A DNA stretch of 64,000 nucleotides from positions 293,092 to 357,091 of the forward strand of contig DATALQ010000051.1 of the NCBI GenBank assembly GCA_036260935.1, given 5' to 3'. The notes beneath the pieces were generated by a model, which was not told the DNA's origin, searched no databases, and saw nothing but the letters and a program-made list of their open reading frames with translations. This document shows positions 52,871-61,366 of this stretch, in pieces (the first letter of the stretch is position 1; every line of letters begins with the position of its first letter). Both the position numbers and the translations under genes were made by a program. Source of the DNA: JAEYOM01 sp036260935. Its GTDB lineage: Bacteria > Bacillota > Clostridia > Acetivibrionales > DTU013.

Positions 52871-54109
52871 TTACGGCGTGACAACCTTGAATAATGTGAC
52901 GTTGAGGCTGTCGTCCTGCATGAAGACAAACAGTTTGCCGCCGCACCAGTCGAAAACGTATCTGTCATACGGTTCCAGTTCACCAATTTCCGTTTCGATT
53001 TTGGCAATAGGATCATAAGCCAGTATTTTGTAATTTCGGAGCAGATATGCTTGCCTGCCCAGATATCCTATTATCCTGGTTTTGTTGTCCTCAGTCCTGT
53101 ATATCATGCCGCTTTCTCCCGTGTCCGGGTCCAGGTAGAACAGTCCGTCTCCCCGGTTGAACTTTTGCAGCTGGTTGTATGTAAAGTTGTAGGCAAATTG
53201 GGCAAGTCCTACGATATGTCCGCCTTCAGTAAAGATATGGTCGAAATGTACTCCAGTCGGGTATTTATCGGCTTTCAGGCTTTGGATATCCCTCCAATCG
53301 CCCGTTCCCGTATTTTTATATTGATCTATATAAAACCTGGTCATTTTTTGATTATCGTAAACATAATTTTCACTGTTTGGCTCCCCGAAGTAAGCTATGA
53401 CCCGGTTTTCTTCAACCGAGACAATACAATTAACCTGAAAACTACCGGACTTTTCGTTATAGTTCCCCCAAATCTCATAGTCGCCCAAGACCTTTTTTAC
53501 TAAATAATCCGATGGTTTATAGTTGACGGCATCATTCAGTTTTTCTCCAGCCGCCAGCAGACTATTCAGTTCGATATAAGTCTCACTGTCGGTTTTACCG
53601 TCCTTCAGCAAATAAATCTTTTGGCTGTTGTAAGTGCCATCAGTTGTTTCTGCAATAAAAACATCTCTGTCGAATACGGCTACCTGGCTTATATCCTGTG
53701 AATCTCCAAGCGTTATGATCCCGCCTGTTTTTAAATCGATCCTTTTTAATACTCCTTTAGAACCTTCTTCGATAAATACAAAGTATAGATAATCCTCCGT
53801 AGCCGCCATGGAATCCAAAAAAGATATCCCATCTGCCAGAAGTACGGGGTCAGAATTCTCGTAATACTGATATACGGAACCATCAGAGTAATAAAAACAT
53901 TGAATTCCATTGGTGCAGGTAAGCTGTCTCATGACCATCCCATCGGTAAAATGCAAGGTTTTATAGGATATACTGCCTTCCTCGGCCCTTTTATCAACTG
54001 TATTAATCAGCATTCCGAAGCCCGCAGACAAAATACCGTATATGGCCAGGGCACAGACAATGGGTACTACTACCAGAAGAGTAATCAGTTTTTTATTAGT
54101 TCCAGCCAT
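52871..54109 (-). CDS. Membrane-anchored protein, beta-propeller-like
   Basis: A 412-residue protein with a membrane helix at residues 9-30 and a large outside domain of repeating beta-segments (DSMAATEDYLYFVFIEEGSK; GVLKRIDLKTGGIITLGDSQ; GDGLFYLDPDTGESG). It resembles DUF5050/propeller-type repeats but I cannot assign a family. It is downstream of the effector at 54164-55441 by 54 bases, which makes it a candidate immunity or cell-surface partner, unproven. AAAGGAG precedes the ATG. Confidence 0.7.
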   Translation of the reverse strand: MAGTNKKLITLLVVVPIVCALAIYGILSAGFGMLINTVDKRAEEGSISYKTLHFTDGMVMRQLTCTNGIQCFYYSDGSVYQYYENSDPVLLADGISFLDSMAATEDYLYFVFIEEGSKGVLKRIDLKTGGIITLGDSQDISQVAVFDRDVFIAETTDGTYNSQKIYLLKDGKTDSETYIELNSLLAAGEKLNDAVNYKPSDYLVKKVLGDYEIWGNYNEKSGSFQVNCIVSVEENRVIAYFGEPNSENYVYDNQKMTRFYIDQYKNTGTGDWRDIQSLKADKYPTGVHFDHIFTEGGHIVGLAQFAYNFTYNQLQKFNRGDGLFYLDPDTGESGMIYRTEDNKTRIIGYLGRQAYLLRNYKILAYDPIAKIETEIGELEPYDRYVFDWCGGKLFVFMQDDSLNVTLFKVVTP

Positions 54110-54163
54110 ATTACCGGTCTCCTTTACGATGTGCTTTTACCCTGCTATTACAGGTGGGATCGT

Positions 54164-55441
54164 CTAAACTTTGGAGATACCTATTAGCGAAATACCTTTG
54201 GCAGTTCCGCCGTTTATTCCGGACAGGGCGTCACTAACGCTATTGAACGGTGTATTTTCACATCCGCAGTTATGAACGAAGAACTGTCCGGATGCATCCT
54301 TCGTGATTGAAACGGTATGGACCATATCCCTTATATCATTTCCGTTATTGTACATTGTCAGAATGAGCGTATCATATTTATTCCCATAACTGTCGAATGC
54401 GCTGGCATCGGTTGTAATGGCAGCGTCAAACTCATTGTTCGGAGCATTTCTGAAGTAATCCACAACCGCATAAGGCGAGGTGCCGAATTCTCCGTTCAAC
54501 ACAATGCCGTCCTTTTCAAACGTTTGCAACAGCTCCGGAAAGCCTCTGCCGGGCTCCACACAATTCATGGCAACCATCGCATTATATGTCGCTATAACTT
54601 CGCATCCTGAATAAGCTACTGTCTGATCGCCGTATTTCATGTCGGTGTAATTCGATTGGTCTTCGATAAATCCATTGTCTGACGCAACCGTATTCATATG
54701 GGTCTGGCTGCCAAACGCAGGAATATTGGTCGCAAGGTTACCTGGAAACTCTTTTTTCAGTAAATTCCCCTGAACATCGCTGAGTTTTTCGTAGACGCCC
54801 AAAATCGATTTTTCATCGATATTGCGAGGTATATAGGAGCATATCCAGTCCGCAAGATACTCCTCGAACGGTTTTCCGCTTAAAACCCACCCCGCTAGAA
54901 TTAACAACTTATTTTTATCCATGTATTCAAGGAACTGATCAATGTCCTCAGATACTGCCCGGTTCATTTCTGCCTTTTCTTTTGCTCTGAGAAGCGCAGC
55001 CTTAAACTCATCAAGCAGGATAGCCTGACCTTTCTTTTCGAGATCGGAGATTTTAGCTGATAAGTCTTTTAGAGATATATTCAAATCGATTCCAAGCTCT
55101 GTCAATCGATCAACAATCCCGGTCATCCATTCTCCAGCGCCTGTTATATCCATCGGCAGATCATCCACAAGCCTTTTGGCTTCGCCTTGCCCGGCAGCAT
55201 AAGCTCCTTCAATCTGTCCAAGCAACCCGCCTGCCTTCTGAAGTGAATCCGAAATCTCACCGATCTGCACGATCAGCCTGGAAAGCTTCTGATCGAGCTG
55301 CTGCTCGCCCTTTACATCCCAATCCAGCGCACTTCTTATTCTAGAGCAATCCTCTCTCAAGCCTGCGACCCTGCCGCCGAGCCTATTGATGCGCTCCCTG
55401 CCCGATTGCAGGCGTGTGGTTTCTACCGAAAATCCAGGCAT
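54164..55441 (-). CDS. WXG-like effector with papain/C39-like cysteine peptidase domain
   Basis: A 425-residue modular protein. Residues 1-98 are the WXG-like hairpin with LDWDVKGEQQL, almost identical to that of the protein at 55985-57103. Residues 100-230 are a helical spacer. The C-terminal 190 residues carry a peptidase-like triad: Cys in YSGCEVIATYNAMV, His in MVHTVSITKDASGQFF and Asn in VHNCGCE. No signal peptide, as expected for a type VII substrate. Its upstream bases, including the ribosome site GAGGGTGTAAGTT, are also duplicated with the other gene. Toxin or cell-wall-acting peptidase are both possible. Confidence 0.78.
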   Translation of the reverse strand: MPGFSVETTRLQSGRERINRLGGRVAGLREDCSRIRSALDWDVKGEQQLDQKLSRLIVQIGEISDSLQKAGGLLGQIEGAYAAGQGEAKRLVDDLPMDITGAGEWMTGIVDRLTELGIDLNISLKDLSAKISDLEKKGQAILLDEFKAALLRAKEKAEMNRAVSEDIDQFLEYMDKNKLLILAGWVLSGKPFEEYLADWICSYIPRNIDEKSILGVYEKLSDVQGNLLKKEFPGNLATNIPAFGSQTHMNTVASDNGFIEDQSNYTDMKYGDQTVAYSGCEVIATYNAMVAMNCVEPGRGFPELLQTFEKDGIVLNGEFGTSPYAVVDYFRNAPNNEFDAAITTDASAFDSYGNKYDTLILTMYNNGNDIRDMVHTVSITKDASGQFFVHNCGCENTPFNSVSDALSGINGGTAKGISLIGISKV

Positions 55442-55478
55442 AACTTACACCCTCTTAAAAAATCGTTTGACAACCCGG

Positions 55479-55964
55479 CTAAACATTACCGATCCAGTAG
55501 TAGTACCAGCCATCGGATATTTTTTCTATTTCCTGTCCATACACGGTCTGATCATCATTTGTATAAAATATTCCCTGCTCTTCCTGGCCCGAAGTTCTGG
55601 AAAAAACAATAACCCCTTGTAAATAAGGGCCGCTTTCCTCATTAATTCCTGCATATTTTAGTTTAAAAATAATATTTTTTACATCCTGTTTAATCGGTAA
55701 TGCTTCCAGATCAACTGCCCTTAGTGAACCGTCATCGGGTTTATTCGAGACGACTACAGTTCCTGAAATATTGTAGATGTATAGTTTGCCTTCAGTATCC
55801 TCGGCATATTGCCTGATACTCTCGAAGGATTCTTTATTCTCAATGAAAACTTTGATTATGTTAGCCTTTGTTGCTCTGGTCTGATATAAATACAAGAACA
55901 ACGTAATTAATAGAAATAGGGCAACCGCACAGATCCAAAAAAACTTACTCTTTAACATGGGCAC
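55479..55964 (-). CDS. Single-pass membrane protein, possible immunity protein
   Basis: About 161 residues with one membrane helix near the N-terminus (FFWICAVALFLLITLFLYLY) and an outside domain of about 130 residues. No family is recognised. It lies between the two effectors that share an N-terminus, 20 bases after the metalloprotease gene, the usual place of an immunity gene. GTG at 55964 has GAGG 6 bases upstream; ATG at 55958 is an alternative. Confidence 0.65.
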   Translation of the reverse strand: MPMLKSKFFWICAVALFLLITLFLYLYQTRATKANIIKVFIENKESFESIRQYAEDTEGKLYIYNISGTVVVSNKPDDGSLRAVDLEALPIKQDVKNIIFKLKYAGINEESGPYLQGVIVFSRTSGQEEQGIFYTNDDQTVYGQEIEKISDGWYYYWIGNV

Positions 55965-55984
55965 AGATGACCTCACTAATAGAT

Positions 55985-57103
55985 TTATTTGGCAAATTCC
56001 TGCGGAAGCCTGACAACAGATGACTTTTTATTTCCGCCGTAATCTATAAAATACTGCCATTCATCAGTTTTAAAAGCTTCAAGAACCATCTCGACATCGT
56101 TGGAAGAAACCTTTCCGTTTCCCCACATTATGTCACTTGAGATACCCCATCTCCCGTCGGTGATTTCATCGTTGCTGATCAATTCTTTCCCTCCGTTTGC
56201 CTCCGCATAAATATCTCCGATCCCTAATGCATGGCCGAATTCATGCGCAGCAACCGATTTGATTTTATTTTCTGTATAGGGTGATCCGTAATAATTGTCA
56301 TATAGGGTAATATCTCCATTGTTACTTTTCGACCATTCATCTCCGCTGCCGTCACGATGACTTATATGGGACCAGTCGGGCTCTCCGATCAGTTTGCCTA
56401 TCCCGCCGATAACAGGCAGGGGATCACTGTCATCGATATCAATATGCAGATATTTCTGTTCAGGGGTGTTAAAATACTGCTTTCCAGGAATCATACTTAC
56501 GATCTCTACGACCGTATTACCTTTTAAGCCATTTATGAAATCATAATCCGAGCCTTCTATCGTTGTAGTCCATCTTTCCTTTATTCCTTCTGTCACAATC
56601 TCTGCAAAACTCTTGCCCGTGTTACCGAATAACTTATTGGCATCGCCTGTAAAGTTTATATATGCTTTAATTGTGACCGTATTTCCTTTTACACTGAGCT
56701 GGATTGCCTGATCTTTCATAGATTCAGGGTTGATACTATATAGGTCCTCCAATGTTTTAGGCGTATTCTGGCTATTGTTGACACTCTCTTCGGAGGTCAC
56801 TGATCCCATGTCAACTGGTAATTCATCCACAAGCCTTTTGGCTTCGCCTTGCCCGGCAGCATAGGCTCCTTCAATCTGTCCAAGCAAACCTCCTGCCTTC
56901 TGAAGTGAATCCGAAACCTCGCCAATCTGGCCGATCAGCCTGGAAAGCTTTTGATCGAGCTGCTGCTCGCCCTTTACATCCCAATCCAGCGCACTTCTTA
57001 TTCTAGAGCAATCCTCCCTCAGGCCCGCGACCCTGCCGCCAAGTCTATTGATACGCTCCCTGCCCGATTGTAGGCGTGTGGTTTCTACCGAAAATGCAGG
57101 CAT
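55985..57103 (-). CDS. WXG-like effector with zinc metalloprotease domain
   Basis: A 372-residue modular protein. Residues 1-98 form the WXG-like hairpin (LDWDVKGEQQL). From about residue 115 a metalloprotease domain follows with the metzincin-type signature AAHEFGHALGIGD (HExxHxxGxxD) near residue 290. The nearby DIMWGNGKVSSNDVEMVLEA has the Met-turn-like Met. The three zinc ligands (two His, one Asp) are all present, so the enzyme should be active. No signal peptide, so type VII export is likely. Led by promoter P2. The GGGTGTAAGTT leader is shared with the effector at 54164. Confidence 0.85.
   Translation of the reverse strand: MPAFSVETTRLQSGRERINRLGGRVAGLREDCSRIRSALDWDVKGEQQLDQKLSRLIGQIGEVSDSLQKAGGLLGQIEGAYAAGQGEAKRLVDELPVDMGSVTSEESVNNSQNTPKTLEDLYSINPESMKDQAIQLSVKGNTVTIKAYINFTGDANKLFGNTGKSFAEIVTEGIKERWTTTIEGSDYDFINGLKGNTVVEIVSMIPGKQYFNTPEQKYLHIDIDDSDPLPVIGGIGKLIGEPDWSHISHRDGSGDEWSKSNNGDITLYDNYYGSPYTENKIKSVAAHEFGHALGIGDIYAEANGGKELISNDEITDGRWGISSDIMWGNGKVSSNDVEMVLEAFKTDEWQYFIDYGGNKKSSVVRLPQEFAK
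56812..57103 (-). repeat. Duplicated 5' end of two effector genes
   Basis: The first about 290 bases of the metalloprotease effector gene are nearly identical to 55150-55441, the first 290 bases of the peptidase effector gene. Over about 92 residues the proteins differ at about four positions (Gly/Ala 3, Val/Gly 58, Ile/Val 63, Asp/Glu near 93). Similarity stops sharply after DLP or ELP. The ribosome site is included. This is a sign of recent duplication or gene conversion. Confidence 0.9.
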
Positions 57104-57183
57104 AACTTACACCCTTCTTAAGCTCTCTCGATCTTGGATAATATCGGATACATCTTTAAAATGATGTCTCCACTGATAACAAT

Positions 57184-57250
57184 TTTATATTTATATGGTT
57201 CAGTCTTACAATATCTGCTGATAAACTGTATGTTTTATCTGATAAACAGC
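57184..57250 (-). promoter_or_regulatory. Promoter P2 of the metalloprotease effector unit with conserved dyad
   Basis: On the minus strand TTGTAA (57206-57211) and TATAAA (57184-57189) are 16 bases apart. The upstream element at 57226-57250 (plus-strand CTGTATGTTTTATCTGATAA...) contains the near-palindrome TTTATC-T-GATAAA. It is the partner of the element at 52836-52860, with the same 14-base distance to the -35 box. A second CTGATAAAC copy lies at 57218-57226. Confidence 0.6.
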
Positions 57251-57326
57251 ATTGTGTTTACCAATCACATTCCTCCGTTCTCAACAAAGCCAAAAGGATC
57301 CCCATAGTATTTGAGTGCTTCTAAAG

Positions 57327-57908
57327 CTAATCCGAATCAGTGTCCGTCCTTGTATTCTTATTTCTGACAAAAGTGGATTTCCCGCTGAAGATCTCCCAAT
57401 TCTCACCGGCATAGTCTGTTATGGTTATGTCTACAACAACCTTGTCCCGGCTGAATTCCACCGTTCCCTTACCGGCATTGCCCCAACCGTCATCTTCAAA
57501 GGTGAAGAATCCCTTTGCCGCTTCCATCTCCAGGGTTGCCTCCACCTCGGCAATACGGCTTGACGGCGGCCTTGATTCATCTGTCAGGTCGATGGTCTTG
57601 TTGTTGGAATCTATAATCAGCCGTGATCCGAATTCATATTGAGGATTCATATCTTTATCCACAACAGCTTCATATTCTTCAGAAAACCACTCACCTTCAT
57701 ATTGGGAGAGGTCGAAGAAATCCGCAGACAATTTTTTCACCTGAACAGCCTGATTATTTTCCTGTGTTGTGGAGGCTTCATTTACAACAGCGGCAATGGA
57801 ATCACTTCCTGTACTGTCAACCGGAAGCGAACCTCCGTTCGGATTATCCCAGTTACAGCCTGCCAAAAAAAGAAAGAAGCAAAGCAACAGAATAACTATT
57901 TTTCTCAT
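57327..57908 (-). CDS. Lipoprotein of unknown function
   Basis: A 193-residue lipoprotein with lipobox FLAGC. A short Asn/Gly/Ser linker is followed by a domain of about 130 residues that starts FFDLSQYEGEWFSEEYEAVV. It resembles the lipocalin/DUF-type beta-barrel openings (YEGxW), but I do not claim a family. AAAGGATTGG precedes the ATG at 57908. It is the last gene of the SLH-led unit and directly upstream of the effector unit, so it could be an immunity protein or part of a surface complex. Confidence 0.7.
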   Translation of the reverse strand: MRKIVILLLCFFLFLAGCNWDNPNGGSLPVDSTGSDSIAAVVNEASTTQENNQAVQVKKLSADFFDLSQYEGEWFSEEYEAVVDKDMNPQYEFGSRLIIDSNNKTIDLTDESRPPSSRIAEVEATLEMEAAKGFFTFEDDGWGNAGKGTVEFSRDKVVVDITITDYAGENWEIFSGKSTFVRNKNTRTDTDSD

Positions 57909-57976
57909 AAATCCAATCCTTTTAAATAGTGATACAACAATGCCAATCACATTCCCCATCCGCTTCGTCTCCCCGC

Positions 57977-60900
57977 CTATCTATTTCCGCCGACCTTATA
58001 GTCGTCCGAGGATTTCTTGTTGGCATAATAGAAAACAACATCTCCATTATTCAGATTGAAGGTTTTCCCATAGTAATCCGTCTTCGTATATTCGAAGCCC
58101 TCCGCTCTCCATCTATTGTAATTGCCGTTCCAATAACCAAGAACAGGTTTTGCAGAATCATTGTCCTGGATAGTGTCTATCCCGAAGTTCACTATAATAT
58201 ACCCTTCCTTTAGCCAGAAGCTTTCCTTTCCATCTACACCGTCCTGCGCCTCTGGATCGCTTGCCACAGCATATCCGGCAGGCGCAACAAAAAGCTCATC
58301 CGGCAAGGAGTACTCGCCGTACCAGCGCTGTATTGATTCGGCTACTCGGTCATCATCGACGGATGACGGATGGCTTACGGCATCTCCTATAAACAATCTC
58401 ATATCCTTTTTCAGCAGGACCTCAGAGTAATTGCCGATATCTACTTTCCTTCCCTTAAAGCTTTTTTCACTTATACCGAGCAGTTCACTGGTCCTTTGTA
58501 TGTCAGCATCCGGCATATTCCTGTAAATGTCCGTATTTGTAACTATCTTTTTGTTAAGCTTATCTTTATCACTACCGATCCTTACCAGATAGTTGTCTTT
58601 GCTGTTGAAACGCTCATTATAATAGATATCCACCTTTTGCCGCTCGGTGCCATCCTTCTTGACGAAATAGAATTCGGGCGTTATTCTGATATAATCGTTG
58701 GCACCAAAATAATTTCCTATCGTATTAAACTCAAATTTAAAGCCATACCCTGTCTTCAGCGCTCCACGGTCTTTCTGTTTCGGGTGGCTTCCCTCCATAA
58801 TCGGCAGATTGAACGGCTCACTGTTATTGCCAACTACATATTTATTGCCATTGTGTTTTGCACTTCCGGTTCTTTGCCTGAAAACCGTTTCCCACAGGGG
58901 ATAGTCCTCGATGTCGGTGATTCTGAAGCCGTACAGTTGTCCCGATACCCTCACCCTGTGGTCACTATATGCAATATAGTTATCCATGCTTTTATTCGCC
59001 AGGTTTTCCTGTTTATTTATATCATCGGGCGCATTACATGCGATTACTTTGAATTTGACTGTATACTCTCCCTCATCCACCCACACCGGAACCTGGATAC
59101 CGATCTGTTCCTGTGCCGTACTTATCTGATGCCATTCGTTTCCCCCGACAAAAACCATATCCTCAGCTGTGTTCTCTATGTATACATCGAATGGGAACTG
59201 AACATATTTGGATTTAACATATTTGGTATAATCCCTTGTTCCATATCCCGGTATATTTCGGTGTGCTATCCCTTCCGTCTGGAATAATATCAGGCTGTCC
59301 CTCCCGAGTATCAGATCAGAATGGTCATATTTCTTCTCTCTAAGCTCCTGGCAGTAATCATATTCGTCCGAAACTTCAGAATTGCATACAACAGGAGTGT
59401 GCACCGCCACAGAATTTATTCCGACAACGGGTTTTCTTTTTTCAGCATCGCTCGCAGTCCCGACCTTTTTTTCCAGACTTCTGTATAATACAGTGCCCGA
59501 TGACAGATATTCTCCGTTTCTGGTCGTTTCAACCATGGGGATATCCTTTTTATATAGTACATCTTTGCCTATATCAGGACTGTTGGGAATATTGACTGCG
59601 GCAGGGGCATTCTCCTCCACCTCGGTATTAGGCATAATGATATTTTTATTGAATTTAAGCAAGTCATTTTTTACCCTGATTTTGCCTATTGCATCTTCCG
59701 CGTGAGTTGACCAGGATGCGCTGGTTAACTGGTCAGGCTTTCCTCTTCTGCCACCGTCCTGAAATGTATCCTTCAGGTCTACATAATATATGCCGTCCGA
59801 ATTTGTAATTTTGTCGTTGTTAATGGCTTCCTGCAATGGATCGCTCATATGGTCGGAAATAGCGTCGCTGTGCTCCAACTCATTTATTACAGGTTTATTG
59901 TATTTCGCAAGGTTTACGTCAATAACAGTTTTTTCTCCATTAAGTACTTTGTTATTTACCTCGGCGCTGACGATTTCGTAGATGGCTAGACTGTCGATCA
60001 TATAGAAGGAGTAATTTCTCGAAACATTATAGGACTGAGTCAAAGTATACGGGTCGTCGGTCTCGGTTTCCCAGTCCGATTCATATACCTGTCCGTCGCC
60101 GCCACAGCTGCTGCAGGATATAGTCGCAGTCTCTCCCGAGCCTGCCGTACCTCCAGGGCCTTCTTCCGATGGGTCAGACCCCGAATTACCGGATTCGCTT
60201 GGATCAACCGCGTTGGGATCTGGAACTTTGCCGTCTCCCCCGCAAACCGAGCAGGGAACGTTCCCGCCATTGTCAACTTCCCACCTGGGAGTGATTTTTT
60301 GCCTTACTGTTATATAGTAGCTTTTTGTACCGCTTTCTTTATGATATGCATATTCCTGCAGATATTCAGGCGTGAAAACGTTGGCATACAGCTTCTCTTT
60401 CGTAGGGATTCCCTTATCTACATCGAATTGCTCCCCACTGTCCCTGTCATCCGCTCTCAGCTTGCCTGTCGCATCTCCGGGCGCAGGCGGTGGTGGGGGA
60501 GTCGTAACGAAATGATCGTCATCTGTCGGCGTCGGATCTGGAGGTTTGATAGCGAATTTAACGTTTACCGTATTATAAGTTGAATACACTTCTCCGCTGT
60601 CTGGCTTTACAGTCTTCCAGTCGAACCTTACGCTTATGTTGTAGTTGGAGCCTTCTTCCCTTATGCTTTGTACATAAAATATATCAAAATAATTCAACCC
60701 GGCAGGCTCTTTTTTCAGCTCATCCAATAAACTGTTCAGCGTGTATCCTGTTTCACTCAGCTGTTTGGTAGGATGATCGTCATCAAAAAATGATGTTTCC
60801 CTGATCATACTTATGAACGATTTGCCTTGGTATTTTTGAGGATAGTACGTGTCAAGATTATTCCAGGTCTTCGCCGAGTCATCCGCATTTCTCAATAAGA

Positions 60901-61366
60901 CTACATCAGATCCCCACCGCCTATATTTATAATCTTCTGTAAACAGAGTACTCGTGGTCGATTTGTTCCCATGGTAATAATCATTCGTCATTTTATTACC
61001 TGTTAAATCCCAACCAAGGTATCTATATTCGCCCCACTGGCCTAGAGAAGAATTCCACATGTATCCTTTGGGATCAGGATAAAAATCGCTGCCGCTTGCG
61101 GCGGCCGGGTTTCCATATGCGACTACTTTATATTTATTTATTGTGTATAAGTACCAATTCATAGGTCTGCCAGGATCTTCGTTGTTATGCAGCTGTATTT
61201 TTCTTTCAATTAGGAGACCTAAATACTTATCAGGCACAGCCAGAAAATTGGTAGTGACTTTATCCTGCGGAAATTTGATATTTTCCGCTGAAAGTACTAT
61301 GCTATTTAACAATAGAGAAATTAGAATAATAAAGCTTAATGATACTGCAACTTTATTTCTTGTCAT
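57977..61366 (-). CDS. Very large exported protein with paired CxxCGGDG motifs
   Basis: A 1129-residue exported protein. A signal peptide covers residues 1-27 (ending VLSA). Two CxxCGGDG motifs of the DnaJ zinc-ribbon kind (CSVCGGDG and CSSCGGDG, about residues 374 and 425) flank a Gly/Ser/Glu-rich linker. A Pro-rich linker occurs near 290 (TPPPPPAP). The bulk is beta-rich (SYNVSRNYSFYMIDSLAIYE; VWVDEGEYTVKFKVIACNA). It may be a DUF5704 family member, an assignment I make only from general resemblance. Its start overlaps the stop of the SLH gene by 4 bases, so the two are translated together and probably work together at the cell surface. Confidence 0.75.
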   Translation of the reverse strand: MTRNKVAVSLSFIILISLLLNSIVLSAENIKFPQDKVTTNFLAVPDKYLGLLIERKIQLHNNEDPGRPMNWYLYTINKYKVVAYGNPAAASGSDFYPDPKGYMWNSSLGQWGEYRYLGWDLTGNKMTNDYYHGNKSTTSTLFTEDYKYRRWGSDVVLLRNADDSAKTWNNLDTYYPQKYQGKSFISMIRETSFFDDDHPTKQLSETGYTLNSLLDELKKEPAGLNYFDIFYVQSIREEGSNYNISVRFDWKTVKPDSGEVYSTYNTVNVKFAIKPPDPTPTDDDHFVTTPPPPPAPGDATGKLRADDRDSGEQFDVDKGIPTKEKLYANVFTPEYLQEYAYHKESGTKSYYITVRQKITPRWEVDNGGNVPCSVCGGDGKVPDPNAVDPSESGNSGSDPSEEGPGGTAGSGETATISCSSCGGDGQVYESDWETETDDPYTLTQSYNVSRNYSFYMIDSLAIYEIVSAEVNNKVLNGEKTVIDVNLAKYNKPVINELEHSDAISDHMSDPLQEAINNDKITNSDGIYYVDLKDTFQDGGRRGKPDQLTSASWSTHAEDAIGKIRVKNDLLKFNKNIIMPNTEVEENAPAAVNIPNSPDIGKDVLYKKDIPMVETTRNGEYLSSGTVLYRSLEKKVGTASDAEKRKPVVGINSVAVHTPVVCNSEVSDEYDYCQELREKKYDHSDLILGRDSLILFQTEGIAHRNIPGYGTRDYTKYVKSKYVQFPFDVYIENTAEDMVFVGGNEWHQISTAQEQIGIQVPVWVDEGEYTVKFKVIACNAPDDINKQENLANKSMDNYIAYSDHRVRVSGQLYGFRITDIEDYPLWETVFRQRTGSAKHNGNKYVVGNNSEPFNLPIMEGSHPKQKDRGALKTGYGFKFEFNTIGNYFGANDYIRITPEFYFVKKDGTERQKVDIYYNERFNSKDNYLVRIGSDKDKLNKKIVTNTDIYRNMPDADIQRTSELLGISEKSFKGRKVDIGNYSEVLLKKDMRLFIGDAVSHPSSVDDDRVAESIQRWYGEYSLPDELFVAPAGYAVASDPEAQDGVDGKESFWLKEGYIIVNFGIDTIQDNDSAKPVLGYWNGNYNRWRAEGFEYTKTDYYGKTFNLNNGDVVFYYANKKSSDDYKVGGNR

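Noticed and set aside
47417..57103. Labelling the effectors as classical LXG toxins
   Set aside because: The N-terminal hairpins are about 100 residues with LDWD..GEQQL, shorter than the roughly 200-residue LXG domain and without a clear LXG motif.
58370..59287. 305-codon plus-strand open frame
   Set aside because: Antisense to the 1129-residue exported protein gene, without ribosome site or recognisable features.
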